Below are positions 30,501 through 39,112 of a stretch of DNA of 46,141 nt, piece by piece. Every line of letters begins with the position of its first letter. Within the stretch, counting starts at the first letter, position 1. The notes beneath the pieces were generated by a model. It was given only the letters and a program-made list of their open reading frames with translations, had not been told where the DNA came from and searched no databases. This stretch comes from Hellea sp. Lineage in GTDB: Bacteria; Pseudomonadota; Alphaproteobacteria; Caulobacterales; Maricaulaceae. The DNA lies in assembly GCA_014238285.1 (NCBI GenBank), contig JABABK010000013.1, positions 1 through 46,141 of the forward strand, written 5' to 3'. The translations under genes were made by a program, and so were the position numbers.

Positions 30501-31556
30501 ATGGCAAAACGCGAAATAATTATAGATGGCTCTGAGGGCGAAGGCGGGGGACAAGTTCTTCGCACGTCCCTGTCCTTGTCAGCCATCACCGGAAAACCTG
30601 TACGCATTGAAAATGTGCGCGGTAAGCGGAAGAAACCTGGCCTGTTTCGCCAGCATCTAACTGCCTTTAAAGCAGCGGCGGAGATTTGCGGCGCGCGCGT
30701 TGAAGGGGCTGAGCTTAAATCTATGGAGATCGCATTTCATCCAAGCGAGATTAAAGGCGGCGATTATACTTTCTCTATTGGTTCTGCGGGCGCGACCAAT
30801 TTGGTGGCGCAAACAATTTTGCCAATCCTGTCATTTGCGGATAAACTATCGAGCGTGACTATTACGGGCGGGACTCACAATGATTTCGCCCCGACATTTG
30901 ATTTTCTCGACCAAGCCTTCTTGCCGCAATTTCGCAAAATGGGAGGCCGCGTGAGTGCGCAGCTTGGCAGCTACGGCTTTAATCCGGCCGGCGGCGGGTC
31001 TGTGACGTTAAAGGTCAAACCAGTGGAAACACCTGCTCGGCTAGAATTGATCAATCGAGGCGCGCTTAAATACATGCGAGCAGAAGTGCTGATTGCTAAT
31101 ATCAAACGAGGCGTGGCAGAACGTGAGCTTAAAACACTTATGCACGCCCTTAACATCGCGCCGGAAAATGGCGAGATTATACAGATCGAAAGCCCTGGGC
31201 CCGGCAATGTGGTAACTGTGTTTTTGGAACATGAACATGTTACGGAAGTTTTCACAGGCCTTGGCAGGCACGGCATTCGCGCTGAAGCTGTCGCAAAACA
31301 AGTGGCCAGCAATGTGCAGGCTTATATTTCAGCGGGCGATGCCAATAGCACGAACAAACCAGCGGTAGGCGAACATTTGGCGGACCAGCTTTTGCTGCCA
31401 ATGGCTCTGCTCGGCGGAGGCGTGTTTACGACCACAGATATCTCGCAGCACACCCGGACCAATATGGATATAATCCGCGCGTTTTTGCCCGTTGAGTTTA
31501 AATTAAGTCAAAACGGGCGAAAATGCTGGACGGTTGAGGTGTTAAAGCAGGATTGA
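30501..31556 (+). CDS. rtcA: RNA 3'-terminal phosphate cyclase
   Basis: Converts RNA 3'-phosphate to 2',3'-cyclic phosphate with ATP and can adenylylate RNA ends, supplying RtcB substrates. It has 351 aa from the ATG at 30501, which places EIIIDGSEGEGGGQVLRTSL at the usual N-terminal position; an upstream in-frame TTG at 30483 is less likely. Other motifs: GGTHNDFAPTFDF (123-135), NPAGGG (161-166) and the adenylylated His317 (SQHTRTN). It is the last gene of the island. I see no clear terminator before the phasin gene at 31714. Confidence 0.96.
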   Translation: MAKREIIIDGSEGEGGGQVLRTSLSLSAITGKPVRIENVRGKRKKPGLFRQHLTAFKAAAEICGARVEGAELKSMEIAFHPSEIKGGDYTFSIGSAGATNLVAQTILPILSFADKLSSVTITGGTHNDFAPTFDFLDQAFLPQFRKMGGRVSAQLGSYGFNPAGGGSVTLKVKPVETPARLELINRGALKYMRAEVLIANIKRGVAERELKTLMHALNIAPENGEIIQIESPGPGNVVTVFLEHEHVTEVFTGLGRHGIRAEAVAKQVASNVQAYISAGDANSTNKPAVGEHLADQLLLPMALLGGGVFTTTDISQHTRTNMDIIRAFLPVEFKLSQNGRKCWTVEVLKQD

Positions 31557-31713
31557 TGGCTCTACTGTCTTAAGGCGCGGTAGTATGGTGTTTTCAAACC
31601 CAATGCAGCATAATTTCCCGATTAGGATGCGGTTTCTAATTTTTGTCTCTACTTACATCCTCAAGGAAGCCGGAAACAATCATTACCCGGCAAACATCTA
31701 AAAGGATAAAACA

Positions 31714-32169
31714 ATGGCAACTGCTACTAAAACTGCTAAAAAAGTAACTAAGACAGCGACTAAAACTGTTGAAACAAACACTCTAACTGCTCGCGGAATC
31801 GCTCGTAAAGGCGCGCTCGCTTATGTTGGTCTTTATGGCGCGGCATACGAACGTGCTCAACTTCGTTGGAGCCAAGTTCGTTCAACAACTGACGGTTTGT
31901 TCGACCAGCTTGTAGAGCGCGGCGAAGAGATTGAAGTTAAAGCAACTGAAGCTTTCAAAACTACACAAACTAAAGTTTCTGAAGGTATCGAAGCTGGTAC
32001 TGAGCGCGTTAAAGCTGTTCTCCCTGCTTCTGCTAATGACCGCGTTGCTGAACTAGAAACAGAGATTAAAGCTTTGAACAAGAAAATCGTTGCTCTTGGA
32101 AAAAAAGCAACAACGTCTGCAAAGACTAAAGTTAAAATGAAAACTGAAAAGACTAGCAAAGCTGCTTAA
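31714..32169 (+). CDS. Phasin-like PHA granule protein (151 aa)
   Basis: A Lys/Thr/Ala-rich protein: a basic N-terminal tail with KTAKKVTKTATKT, a phasin-like amphipathic helix region at 25-85 (GIARKGALAYVGLYGAAYERAQ), a coiled-coil stretch near 112-130 (VAELETEIKALNKKIVALG), and a basic C-terminal tail. It probably coats polyhydroxyalkanoate granules and may bind DNA through its tails, as PhaF-type phasins do. Codon use is very biased (GCT, AAA, GTT), a sign of high expression, and it has its own terminator. It lies upstream of phaC. Confidence 0.75.
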   Translation: MATATKTAKKVTKTATKTVETNTLTARGIARKGALAYVGLYGAAYERAQLRWSQVRSTTDGLFDQLVERGEEIEVKATEAFKTTQTKVSEGIEAGTERVKAVLPASANDRVAELETEIKALNKKIVALGKKATTSAKTKVKMKTEKTSKAA

Positions 32170-32194
32170 GGCTCGCCGCTTTTTTTAAGACAAT

Positions 32195-32223
32195 AACGCG
32201 GGCCTCGGTCCGCGTTTTTTTTT
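32195..32223 (+). terminator. Intrinsic terminator after the first phasin gene
   Basis: The stem AACGCGG/CCGCGTT encloses a GC-rich loop and is followed by nine T. It separates the highly expressed phasin gene from phaC. Confidence 0.85.
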
Positions 32224-32353
32224 AAGTTTAGCTCAACTAACTGCCACGCCAGGAGCATTTTCATTTTAAATGCAAATGCTCAAGACAAGAGTTTCCTTGC
32301 AACGGCGGCTGATAAGCGGTTTAGTATTCCGCAAGCTAGCGGAGGAATAGAAT

Positions 32354-34033
32354 ATGGCGCAATCACCGGATAAAATTGCCAAAAAAGCAGCAGAAACAAC
32401 GACGGCGGTTAACACGCTTGTGGGAGTTCATCGCTCGGATTTTGTCAAATCTCTTGGTGTATTGGTCAAAACTGCCGCAAAACAACCCAAACCATTTGCC
32501 AAACATTTAGGTCAATATGGTAAAGAGCTCATGGAAATTGCCAAAGGCAATTCCGAGTTGGAGCCGGATCGGAAGGATCGCCGTTTCAAAGATGAAACTT
32601 GGCAAAAAAACCCCCTTTATAAGCGTGGCCTGCAAAGCTGGTTGGCCATGCGCCAAGAGCTAAAGGGCTGGATCGAAGATAGCGGCGCCACTGGGCCCGA
32701 TAAAGTGCGCGCTAATTTCATGCTAGATATTATTATTGATAGCCTTGCGCCAACCAATACCCTGCTGGGAAATCCAGCGGCTATGAAGAAGCTATATGAG
32801 ACTGGCGGAACTTCCGTCCTGCGCGGTATGAAAAACGCTTACCATGATCTTCGCAATAATGGCGGCATGCCAAGCCAGGTTGACGGTCGTCCGTTTAAGG
32901 TTGGCGAAAATGTTGCCAATTCCAAAGGCGCGGTTGTCTATAAAGACGAGATGTTAGAGCTGATCCAGTATCAGCCATTGACAGATGAAGTTTACCAAAT
33001 TCCGATCATGATCATTCCGCCGCAGATCAATAAATTTTACGCCAATGATCTTTCGCCTAATAAATCAATTGTTCGGTTTCTGGCCTCGCGCGGTTATCAG
33101 GTTTTTGCCGTATCTTGGCGTAATCCAACTCGTCAGCACAGTCATTGGGGGCTGGCCAATTATGTTCAGGCGCTCATTGACGCGACAGATGTGGTCAAAA
33201 AAGTAACGAAATCTGCGCGCATTAATGTGTCAGGCGCTTGCTCCGGCGGAACGACAACGTCCTTGTTTCTCTCTGAATTAGCCGCTCGCGGCGATAATAG
33301 TGTTAATGCCTATTCGCTCATGGTTTGTGTGCTCGATGGTAAAAAATCCGATAGCGAGGTTGGCATGTTTGTGACCGACGGAGCGCTCGAATCTGCGCGT
33401 AAACGTAGTGCAAAAAAAGGTATTTTAGCCGGTGAAGATCTGGCTCGGTCATTTGCTTGGATGCGCCCCAATGATTTGATTTGGAATTATGTGGTCAATA
33501 ATTATTTATTAGGTGAAGATCCGCCGCCATTTGATGTTTTGTTCTGGAATAACGATACAACAAACCTGCCAGCGCAGCTGCATTCTGATTATATCGATAT
33601 TTTTCAAGATAAGAGATTTCGTCCGGATTCAAAAGTTGAGTTTATGGGGCATATTGTTAACCTCAAGGCAGTGACGCAGGATGGCTTTATGCTTGCTGGC
33701 GTGACCGATCATATTACGCCGTGGAAGGCCTGCTATCGTAATGTTCATCTGTTTGGCGGCGAACTTGATTTTGTCCTCTCTAGCAGCGGCCACATTCAAT
33801 CACTTTTAAACCCTCCAGGAAATCCAAAGTCGAAATATTTCAGCAATCCGGAATTCCCTGAAACGGCGGATGATTGGGTTGGCGGCGCGGCTCAAATTGA
33901 AGGCTCTTGGTGGCCACGCTGGGATGAATGGCTCTCTATTCGTTCAGGGGAAATGAAAAAATCGCCTAAAACACTGGGTGTTAAAGCTTATCCACCGATA
34001 ACAAAGGCGCCTGGATCGTATGTATTTACTTAA
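32354..34033 (+). CDS. phaC: Class I poly(3-hydroxyalkanoate) synthase
   Basis: Polymerises hydroxyacyl-CoA into PHA at the granule surface. It has 559 aa with the N-terminal PhaC_N region and an alpha/beta-hydrolase core. The lipase-like box is SGACSGGT with nucleophile Cys296. The catalytic Asp is likely in GVTDHITPW and the His in SSGHIQSL, as in the family. AGCGGAGGAA precedes the ATG. No phaE or phaR partner is nearby, supporting class I or II. Followed by a phaZ-like depolymerase. Confidence 0.95.
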   Translation: MAQSPDKIAKKAAETTTAVNTLVGVHRSDFVKSLGVLVKTAAKQPKPFAKHLGQYGKELMEIAKGNSELEPDRKDRRFKDETWQKNPLYKRGLQSWLAMRQELKGWIEDSGATGPDKVRANFMLDIIIDSLAPTNTLLGNPAAMKKLYETGGTSVLRGMKNAYHDLRNNGGMPSQVDGRPFKVGENVANSKGAVVYKDEMLELIQYQPLTDEVYQIPIMIIPPQINKFYANDLSPNKSIVRFLASRGYQVFAVSWRNPTRQHSHWGLANYVQALIDATDVVKKVTKSARINVSGACSGGTTTSLFLSELAARGDNSVNAYSLMVCVLDGKKSDSEVGMFVTDGALESARKRSAKKGILAGEDLARSFAWMRPNDLIWNYVVNNYLLGEDPPPFDVLFWNNDTTNLPAQLHSDYIDIFQDKRFRPDSKVEFMGHIVNLKAVTQDGFMLAGVTDHITPWKACYRNVHLFGGELDFVLSSSGHIQSLLNPPGNPKSKYFSNPEFPETADDWVGGAAQIEGSWWPRWDEWLSIRSGEMKKSPKTLGVKAYPPITKAPGSYVFT

Positions 34034-34096
34034 GTGTTGTTTGTGATCCGTTAAGCTGGAGCCTATATAATAACACGAATTAATATTGGGAATATT

Positions 34097-34984
34097 ATGA
34101 CGGATTATCATCCAAACTTGCCGCGGATTTTCTTTTCGAAAGTTGGCAACCAGAAACTCCGAACTGCTATTTGGGAGGGCGTGGACAAGGGTACGGGCAA
34201 GCGGACACCATTATTGTTTTTCAACGGAATCGGCGCAAACCTCGAAATCGCGCAGACTTTCGCCGACAGTTTTACGGGCCGCGATATCATCACATTTGAT
34301 ATGCCCGGCGTGGGTGGCTCGCCTGATCCAACATTTCCCTATCGACCATGGTGGATTGCGAGTGCCGCCAAGAAGATTTTGAAAGATAACGGCTATGATG
34401 AAGTCGATGTTTTAGGCGTTTCCTGGGGCGGCGGACCAGCTCAGCAATTTGCTTGGCAATATCAAGATATGGTGCGCCATATGGTATTATGCGCGACAAC
34501 ATCGGGCGTGACTATGGTGCCGGGAAAACCTGCGGCACTAGCTAAAATGATGTCTCCGCGCCGCTATATGGATAAAGACTTTTTGGTCAAAAACTTTGAA
34601 ACGCTTTATGGCGACGCGACCAAAGGGGTCAATGACTTCTCGATTAATATTATCCCGCCGAGTATTAAGGGCTATATGTATCAATTAGGCGCTATGGCTG
34701 GTTGGTCTAGCCTGCCGTTTTTACGCCGCATAAAAGTGCCGTCTCTTATCCTTATGGGCAGTAATGACCATATCGTTCGGCCAATTAATGGTAAAATGCT
34801 GCACGCAGTTTTGAAGAATTCCAAATACCATGAATTTAAAGGGGCAGGGCATTTGTTTATGCTCACGCGCCGTGAAGAATTCATCCATGAATTACGTGTG
34901 TTTTTTGAAGAACCTGAAGTGCCGCTACCAGCCTATGAGCCTGTACAATTACCTTCAGTGACCGCATCCTACGCACATTTTTAG
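34097..34984 (+). CDS. phaZ: Intracellular PHA depolymerase-like alpha/beta hydrolase
   Basis: A 295-aa hydrolase. The nucleophile elbow is GVSWGGG with Ser109; the acid is in MGSNDHIVRP and the His in GAGHLFML. The N-terminal FFNGIGANLEIAQTFAD and FDMPGVGGSPDP are typical of the medium-chain PHA depolymerase group found with phaC. It probably mobilises stored polymer. Located between phaC and a phasin gene, all on the same strand. Confidence 0.85.
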   Translation: MTDYHPNLPRIFFSKVGNQKLRTAIWEGVDKGTGKRTPLLFFNGIGANLEIAQTFADSFTGRDIITFDMPGVGGSPDPTFPYRPWWIASAAKKILKDNGYDEVDVLGVSWGGGPAQQFAWQYQDMVRHMVLCATTSGVTMVPGKPAALAKMMSPRRYMDKDFLVKNFETLYGDATKGVNDFSINIIPPSIKGYMYQLGAMAGWSSLPFLRRIKVPSLILMGSNDHIVRPINGKMLHAVLKNSKYHEFKGAGHLFMLTRREEFIHELRVFFEEPEVPLPAYEPVQLPSVTASYAHF

Positions 34985-34993
34985 GAGACCGAA

Positions 34994-35449
34994 ATGGCGA
35001 AAAAATCAGACAAATCGACGGAACATTCAGAAAAGCGTAGCAGCGGCGAAGCGGCTCGCCGTATTTGGCTCGCAGGCGTAGGCGCCTATGGGCGTGCTTT
35101 CACCGAAGCTCAGGAAGCCTTGAAGGATGTAACGGGAAGCACGAGTAAGGTCTTTGACGAGCTTGTTCAAAAAGGCGAGATGATCGAAACGGCTGTGTCC
35201 ATGAAAAGCAAACAAATGATGGATAAGGCCGGCGTGCCAAGTTTCGATCTGGATGACCGTATTGGTAAAATGCGCTCTCGGCTGGCGCGCGGAGAGGAAG
35301 TCGCTCAGGATATCTCAGATTTGGAATCCCGTATGAACGCGATGGATGCCAAGCTGGATAAAATATTATCGTTGCTGGAACCTAAAAAGGCACCGCGTAA
35401 GCCTGCCCGTAAATCGACGGTTACAAAGCGCACAACGAAGAAATCGTAA
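34994..35449 (+). CDS. Phasin family protein, PhaI/PhaF-like
   Basis: A 151-aa phasin. The amphipathic core EAARRIWLAGVGAYGRAFTEAQ lies at 18-39 and a coiled coil at about 105-125 (ISDLESRMNAMDAKLDKILSLL), with a short AlaPro/Lys tail (KKAPRKPARKSTVTKRTTKK) at the end that could bind nucleic acid. AGGAG lies 6 nt before the ATG, 10 nt after phaZ. It shares a layout with the phasin at 31714 but is clearly diverged. Confidence 0.85.
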   Translation: MAKKSDKSTEHSEKRSSGEAARRIWLAGVGAYGRAFTEAQEALKDVTGSTSKVFDELVQKGEMIETAVSMKSKQMMDKAGVPSFDLDDRIGKMRSRLARGEEVAQDISDLESRMNAMDAKLDKILSLLEPKKAPRKPARKSTVTKRTTKKS

Positions 35450-35456
35450 GCGCCAC

Positions 35457-36107
35457 GTGTCAGAGCGCTCTAAAACTAAAACTCGAATATTAAAGACGGC
35501 TTTAGAGCTTTTTAATAATGAGGGTGAAGCTCAGGTTAGCGCCGTTGATGTGGCATCGGTCATGGGCATCAGCCCAGGCAATTTATATTACCATTATAAA
35601 GGCAAGGGCGATATTATCGAGGCGCTCTTTGATGATTTCGAAGAAGAAATCCGCCTGATTCTATCAGGGCCCATTACAGAGCCCCTTAATTTGTCGGATA
35701 ATTGGGTATATCTCTATATTATCTTTGAAGAGATTTATGACTTTCGGTTTTTCTACCGAAATATGTCTGAATTATTGATGCGCCTTCCAGAGCTACGCAG
35801 CCGGTTTTCCCGCATTTTAACGCTCAAAGAGCAAACAGCGTTTTCACTGATTTCTGATTTGGAAAAGGGCGGGTTTCTCTCTTTTGATGAAGGTGAAAAG
35901 GGTGCGCTCGCGGGCCGTATTACCCAGCATTTTACCTTCTGGCTACAATATCATGATCTGCGTCATGGTACTGCCCCTCCAAAACTTTTGATCGATCAAG
36001 GTGTTTTTACGACTCTTATACAGATCACGCCTTATTGGACGCGCGATACAGGTCAGGGCGATGGTTATGCTGAGCTTTTGACGGAGTTTCTTGAGGGCCA
36101 GGCATAA
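35457..36107 (+). CDS. TetR-family regulator of the PHA cluster (PhaD-like)
   Basis: A 216-aa regulator from a GTG at 35457, giving VSERSKTKTRILKTALELFN. The TetR helix-turn-helix is at about 8-55 (SAVDVASVMGISPGNLYYHYKGKGD). The C-terminal ligand domain has a YRNMSELLMRLPELRSRF stretch seen in PHA-linked TetR proteins. It follows the second phasin by 7 nt, so it is co-transcribed. It probably senses an acyl-CoA or polymer state; this is inferred from context. Confidence 0.85.
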   Translation: MSERSKTKTRILKTALELFNNEGEAQVSAVDVASVMGISPGNLYYHYKGKGDIIEALFDDFEEEIRLILSGPITEPLNLSDNWVYLYIIFEEIYDFRFFYRNMSELLMRLPELRSRFSRILTLKEQTAFSLISDLEKGGFLSFDEGEKGALAGRITQHFTFWLQYHDLRHGTAPPKLLIDQGVFTTLIQITPYWTRDTGQGDGYAELLTEFLEGQA

Positions 36108-36290
36108 GCTGTGCATTTCACGTTTATTCCTTAAAGTGTCGCTGGAAAATGGATGAAAAAAGTCCAATTTCCGGCTCATGTTACGTGAATTGCACTGGTT
36201 AATAACTCTAACTGTTATTTAATCCGTCTATTTATTTAATATTAAACAAGCTTGATTAAATTCCCTTCAAATTCAAGAAGGAATTACCAA

Positions 36291-36764
36291 ATGAAAACTC
36301 TTGCTAGACTGGCTGTGATTTCCAGTGTTCTTGCTTTTGCAGCGCCTGCGCTTGCACTAACAGCAACACAAACCGTGCAAAAAGAAGTGATTTCGGTAGG
36401 GGCCGACGGCGCTGAAAGATACACTTATGAGTCTGCGGACTTAGTCACGCCGGGAGAGCGTATTCAGTATGCGCTAAATTATGAAAATGATTCAACGGAC
36501 ACAGCCACAAATTTGAAACTAACGATGCCCGTGCCTGAAGTTGTCATTTATAATGAAGGTAGTACTTCTGGCGGCACAGCCACGACTTACTCAGTTGACG
36601 GCGGCAAAACGTTCTCAGATCGAGATAGCCTAGTCGTTGCTATGGATAATGGTGAAACCCGTCCTGCAAATGCTGGCGATATTTCTCATATTCGGTGGAA
36701 TATAGCAGGCCCAGTATCTCCTGGTGAAGTTGGATCTCTGTCGTTTTCCGGCACACTTAAATAG
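36291..36764 (+). CDS. Small exported protein with a DUF11-like beta domain
   Basis: A 157-aa protein from the ATG at 36291 with AAGGA upstream. A signal peptide covers about residues 1-22 (LAVISSVLAFAAPALA). The rest is a beta-sandwich pattern: VTPGERIQYALNYENDSTDTATNLKLTMPVPEV matches the DUF11/conserved-repeat type found in surface proteins. It is presumably periplasmic or surface-exposed, of unknown function, with its own terminator. Confidence 0.75.
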   Translation: MKTLARLAVISSVLAFAAPALALTATQTVQKEVISVGADGAERYTYESADLVTPGERIQYALNYENDSTDTATNLKLTMPVPEVVIYNEGSTSGGTATTYSVDGGKTFSDRDSLVVAMDNGETRPANAGDISHIRWNIAGPVSPGEVGSLSFSGTLK

Positions 36765-36786
36765 GCGGGTTTAATTCAAAGAAAAG

Positions 36787-36811
36787 ACCGTCTTTACGGA
36801 CGGTTTTTTTA
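36787..36811 (+). terminator. Terminator after the DUF11-like gene
   Basis: The stem ACCGTC/GACGGT with a 6-nt loop is followed by seven T, 23 nt after the stop codon. Confidence 0.8.
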
Positions 36812-36917
36812 TGCCTGCAAATACCTCTCTGAAATGTCTGGGTAATTCCATTGTATATCACTTAAGTAACGCTTACATGGACGTTTCAAACCAGGTAAAT
36901 TTGGCGAGGATATAATT

Positions 36918-37295
36918 ATGGCAAAGCAAAAAGCGCCATCACAAAGACAACTCAAAGCCGGTGAACTCATTCGCCGAGCTATTGCAGAAATTTTGGCCAA
37001 GGAGCATTTGCGCGATCCTGATCTTCAGGGAATCTCTGTAACGATTTCAGAAGTCAGGCCTTCAGCGGATCTGAAGCACGCCATTGTTTATGCGGCGCCT
37101 CTTGGCGGTGGAGACAATGATAAACTGATCAAAGCGCTTAACCGCTGCTCAAAGTTCTTACGCGGGCGTCTTGGTCATTATATGGAGATGAAATCCACCC
37201 CGGCCCTAAAATTTGTGGCCGACACCAGTTTTGATGCGGCCACAGATATGAATAAGTTATTTAATCGTCCCGAGGTTAAGCGGGACTTGGATTAG
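36918..37295 (+). CDS. rbfA: Ribosome-binding factor A
   Basis: 30S maturation factor, 125 aa. RbfA landmarks are the start SQRQLKAGELIRRAIAEILAKE, then LQGISVTISEVRPSADLKHAIVYAAPLG and the C-terminal SFDAATDMNKLF. GAGGA lies 8 nt before the ATG. It normally stands next to truB; here an opposite-strand lipoprotein gene separates them. Confidence 0.93.
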   Translation: MAKQKAPSQRQLKAGELIRRAIAEILAKEHLRDPDLQGISVTISEVRPSADLKHAIVYAAPLGGGDNDKLIKALNRCSKFLRGRLGHYMEMKSTPALKFVADTSFDAATDMNKLFNRPEVKRDLD

Positions 37296-37302
37296 CGTAG
37301 TG

Positions 37303-37725
37303 CTATTTAGCGATAGGTTCGTCAGTTGCCATGCCTGATCCCATAGTAAGGGGTAGATCAACTGTGTCTGGGTATCGGTAAAGCGCTCCTGTTATAGCAT
37401 CAACTCCAGCGCCAATGAAGCCGCCTATCAAAACATTGCCGCCAGTTGTTTCTTCAACTTTACCATCAATGAGCGCTTCAGCAGTTTTATAACCTGCTTT
37501 GGCGCAGCTAAGATTTAAAGCTTTGCCGCTACGAGGGACTTTAACTTCGGCAGGCGTTTGAAAGGCTTCATTGACGGCATGATTGCTTCCACCTGTTAGA
37601 GCGCAATCAGCTCCTGAGACACTTCCTGTTGTAAAAGCAATTGTTTGGTTTGTACCGTTGACAACAGTTGAACACGCGCCGAGCTGTAAAGCCAAAGCGG
37701 CAATACCGATTAATTTAAGTTTCAT
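37303..37725 (-). CDS. Small lipoprotein inserted between rbfA and truB
   Basis: A 140-aa protein from the ATG at 37725, with GGGAGA 6 nt upstream. The signal is a lipoprotein type: LIGIAALALQLGAC with the lipobox Cys at about residue 18. The mature part (STVVNGTNQTIAFTTGS, TPAEVKVPRSGKALNLSCAKAGY) resembles small outer-membrane lipoproteins with a beta-rich domain, and GGFIGAGVDAITGALYRYPD is glycine-rich. Antisense to the otherwise conserved rbfA-truB pair. No specific function recognised. Confidence 0.75.
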   Translation of the reverse strand: MKLKLIGIAALALQLGACSTVVNGTNQTIAFTTGSVSGADCALTGGSNHAVNEAFQTPAEVKVPRSGKALNLSCAKAGYKTAEALIDGKVEETTGGNVLIGGFIGAGVDAITGALYRYPDTVDLPLTMGSGMATDEPIAK

Positions 37726-37802
37726 GGATATCTCCCACATGATGTTATTGTTTATTGATGGGAATGCATTATCTAGGTTTTTGAAATAATTCAAGTGAGA
37801 TT

Positions 37803-38720
37803 ATGGCCCGTAAAAGAAAAGGAAATCCCGTTCACGGCTGGGTTGTGTTCGATAAACCTCTTGAAATGACGTCGACTCAGGCGGTTGGCAAAACGCGCTG
37901 GTTGTTTACGGCGCAAAAAGCGGGTCATGGCGGCACGCTTGATCCGCTGGCTACAGGGATATTGCCAATTGCTTTAGGTGATGCAACTAAAACAGTGCCG
38001 TTCACCATGGACGCCGATAAGGACTACATCTTTACCATAAGCTGGGGTGAGAATCGCGATACCATGGATGCTGAAGGCGAAATTGTAGCGAGGTCCGAAG
38101 CAAGGCCTGATCTTGAGAGTATCAATGCGCTTCTACCAAGTTTTGTCGGCGATATAGAGCAGGTCCCGCCTAAATACTCCGCCATTAAGGTCGACGGCCG
38201 CAGGGCTTATGATTTGATGCGCGGCGGAGGCGATGTGGAGCTTAAATCACGAATTGTGCATGTTGAAGCGCTCTCTATAGTAGAGCACAATCAAGATAGC
38301 CTGACCCTCAAAATGACCTGTGGTAAAGGCACATATGTACGCTCAATCGCGCGGGATTTGGCTGCCGAGCTTGGGGTTTGTGGATATGTCAGCTATTTAC
38401 GTCGTACTCGGGTGGGAACCTTTGATGAAACTAACTCTTTTTCACTGGACGATCTAGAAAAACTCTGCCATAGGGGCGGCGTTTTAGAGGCCCTCAGGCC
38501 TGTGCAAGCTGTGCTGGACGACATCCCGGTCATGATTGTTACAGAAAAAGAAGCCATAGATCTGAAATTTGGACGGGCAATAGCCACGTCATTATCTCTT
38601 GATCAGACCGGAGACGCGGAAACCCCGCCTTGGATCCTGACCATGTATAATGACAAAGCCATCGCTCTTTGTTACGCGCTAGAAGGTCAACTGGCTCCAA
38701 AGCGTGTGTTTAATTTGTAA
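37803..38720 (+). CDS. truB: tRNA pseudouridine-55 synthase
   Basis: Makes pseudouridine 55 in the tRNA T-loop, the same loop seen in all the tRNAs and YrlA-type RNAs of this window. It has 305 aa. [18 protein letters not shown] at the N-terminus and [16 protein letters not shown] with the catalytic Asp are diagnostic, plus [16 protein letters not shown] and [13 protein letters not shown]. It is followed by rpsO after 17 nt. Confidence 0.95.
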   Translation: MARKRKGNPVHGWVVFDKPLEMTSTQAVGKTRWLFTAQKAGHGGTLDPLATGILPIALGDATKTVPFTMDADKDYIFTISWGENRDTMDAEGEIVARSEARPDLESINALLPSFVGDIEQVPPKYSAIKVDGRRAYDLMRGGGDVELKSRIVHVEALSIVEHNQDSLTLKMTCGKGTYVRSIARDLAAELGVCGYVSYLRRTRVGTFDETNSFSLDDLEKLCHRGGVLEALRPVQAVLDDIPVMIVTEKEAIDLKFGRAIATSLSLDQTGDAETPPWILTMYNDKAIALCYALEGQLAPKRVFNL

Positions 38721-38737
38721 AAGACACGGAGAACATG

Positions 38738-39007
38738 ATGTCGATTACCCCTAAGCGCAAAGCTGCGCTCATTGCCGAACATGCCCGCACAACGGGCGAT
38801 ACCGGCTCCCCTGAAGTTCAAGTTGCTATCCTAACAGAACGGATCGTAAATTTGACGGAACATTTTAAAACGAATAATAAAGATAATCACTCGCGTCGTG
38901 GTCTGTTGTCCATGGTGACACAGCGTCGTCGTCTTCTTGATTATCTTAATAAAAAAGATGCGGCCCGCTATCAGGACCTCATTAAAAAATTAGGACTTCG
39001 TCGATAG
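38738..39007 (+). CDS. rpsO: 30S ribosomal protein S15
   Basis: An 89-aa protein from the second of two adjacent ATGs, matching the usual length; GGAG is 7 nt upstream of it. The core reads [24 protein letters not shown] split by standard S15 helices, then [20 protein letters not shown]. It precedes pnp, the conserved rpsO-pnp order, with a hairpin between them. Confidence 0.96.
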   Translation: MSITPKRKAALIAEHARTTGDTGSPEVQVAILTERIVNLTEHFKTNNKDNHSRRGLLSMVTQRRRLLDYLNKKDAARYQDLIKKLGLRR

Positions 39008-39020
39008 AAGTCCGACCGGG

Positions 39021-39050
39021 AAAGGCCGCCATGGGGGTGGCCTTTTCTTT
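39021..39050 (+). terminator. Terminator or attenuator between rpsO and pnp
   Basis: AAAGGCCGCC pairs with GGTGGCCTTT around ATGGG, followed by TCTTT. The T-run is imperfect, so partial read-through into pnp is likely, as known for rpsO-pnp in other bacteria. Confidence 0.65.
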
Positions 39051-39053
39051 ATT

Positions 39054-39071
39054 TGGCGCAAGCAAGCGCCA
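39054..39071 (+). promoter_or_regulatory. pnp leader hairpin
   Basis: TGGCGC-AAGCAA-GCGCCA is a perfect 6-bp stem in the pnp leader. In E. coli a pnp leader stem is cut by RNase III and mediates autoregulation. A similar role here is inference; this stem is much shorter. Confidence 0.45.
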
Positions 39072-39112
39072 TACGGGTCCGAAGGAAATGGGCCATATAT
39101 GTAAACGAAAGT

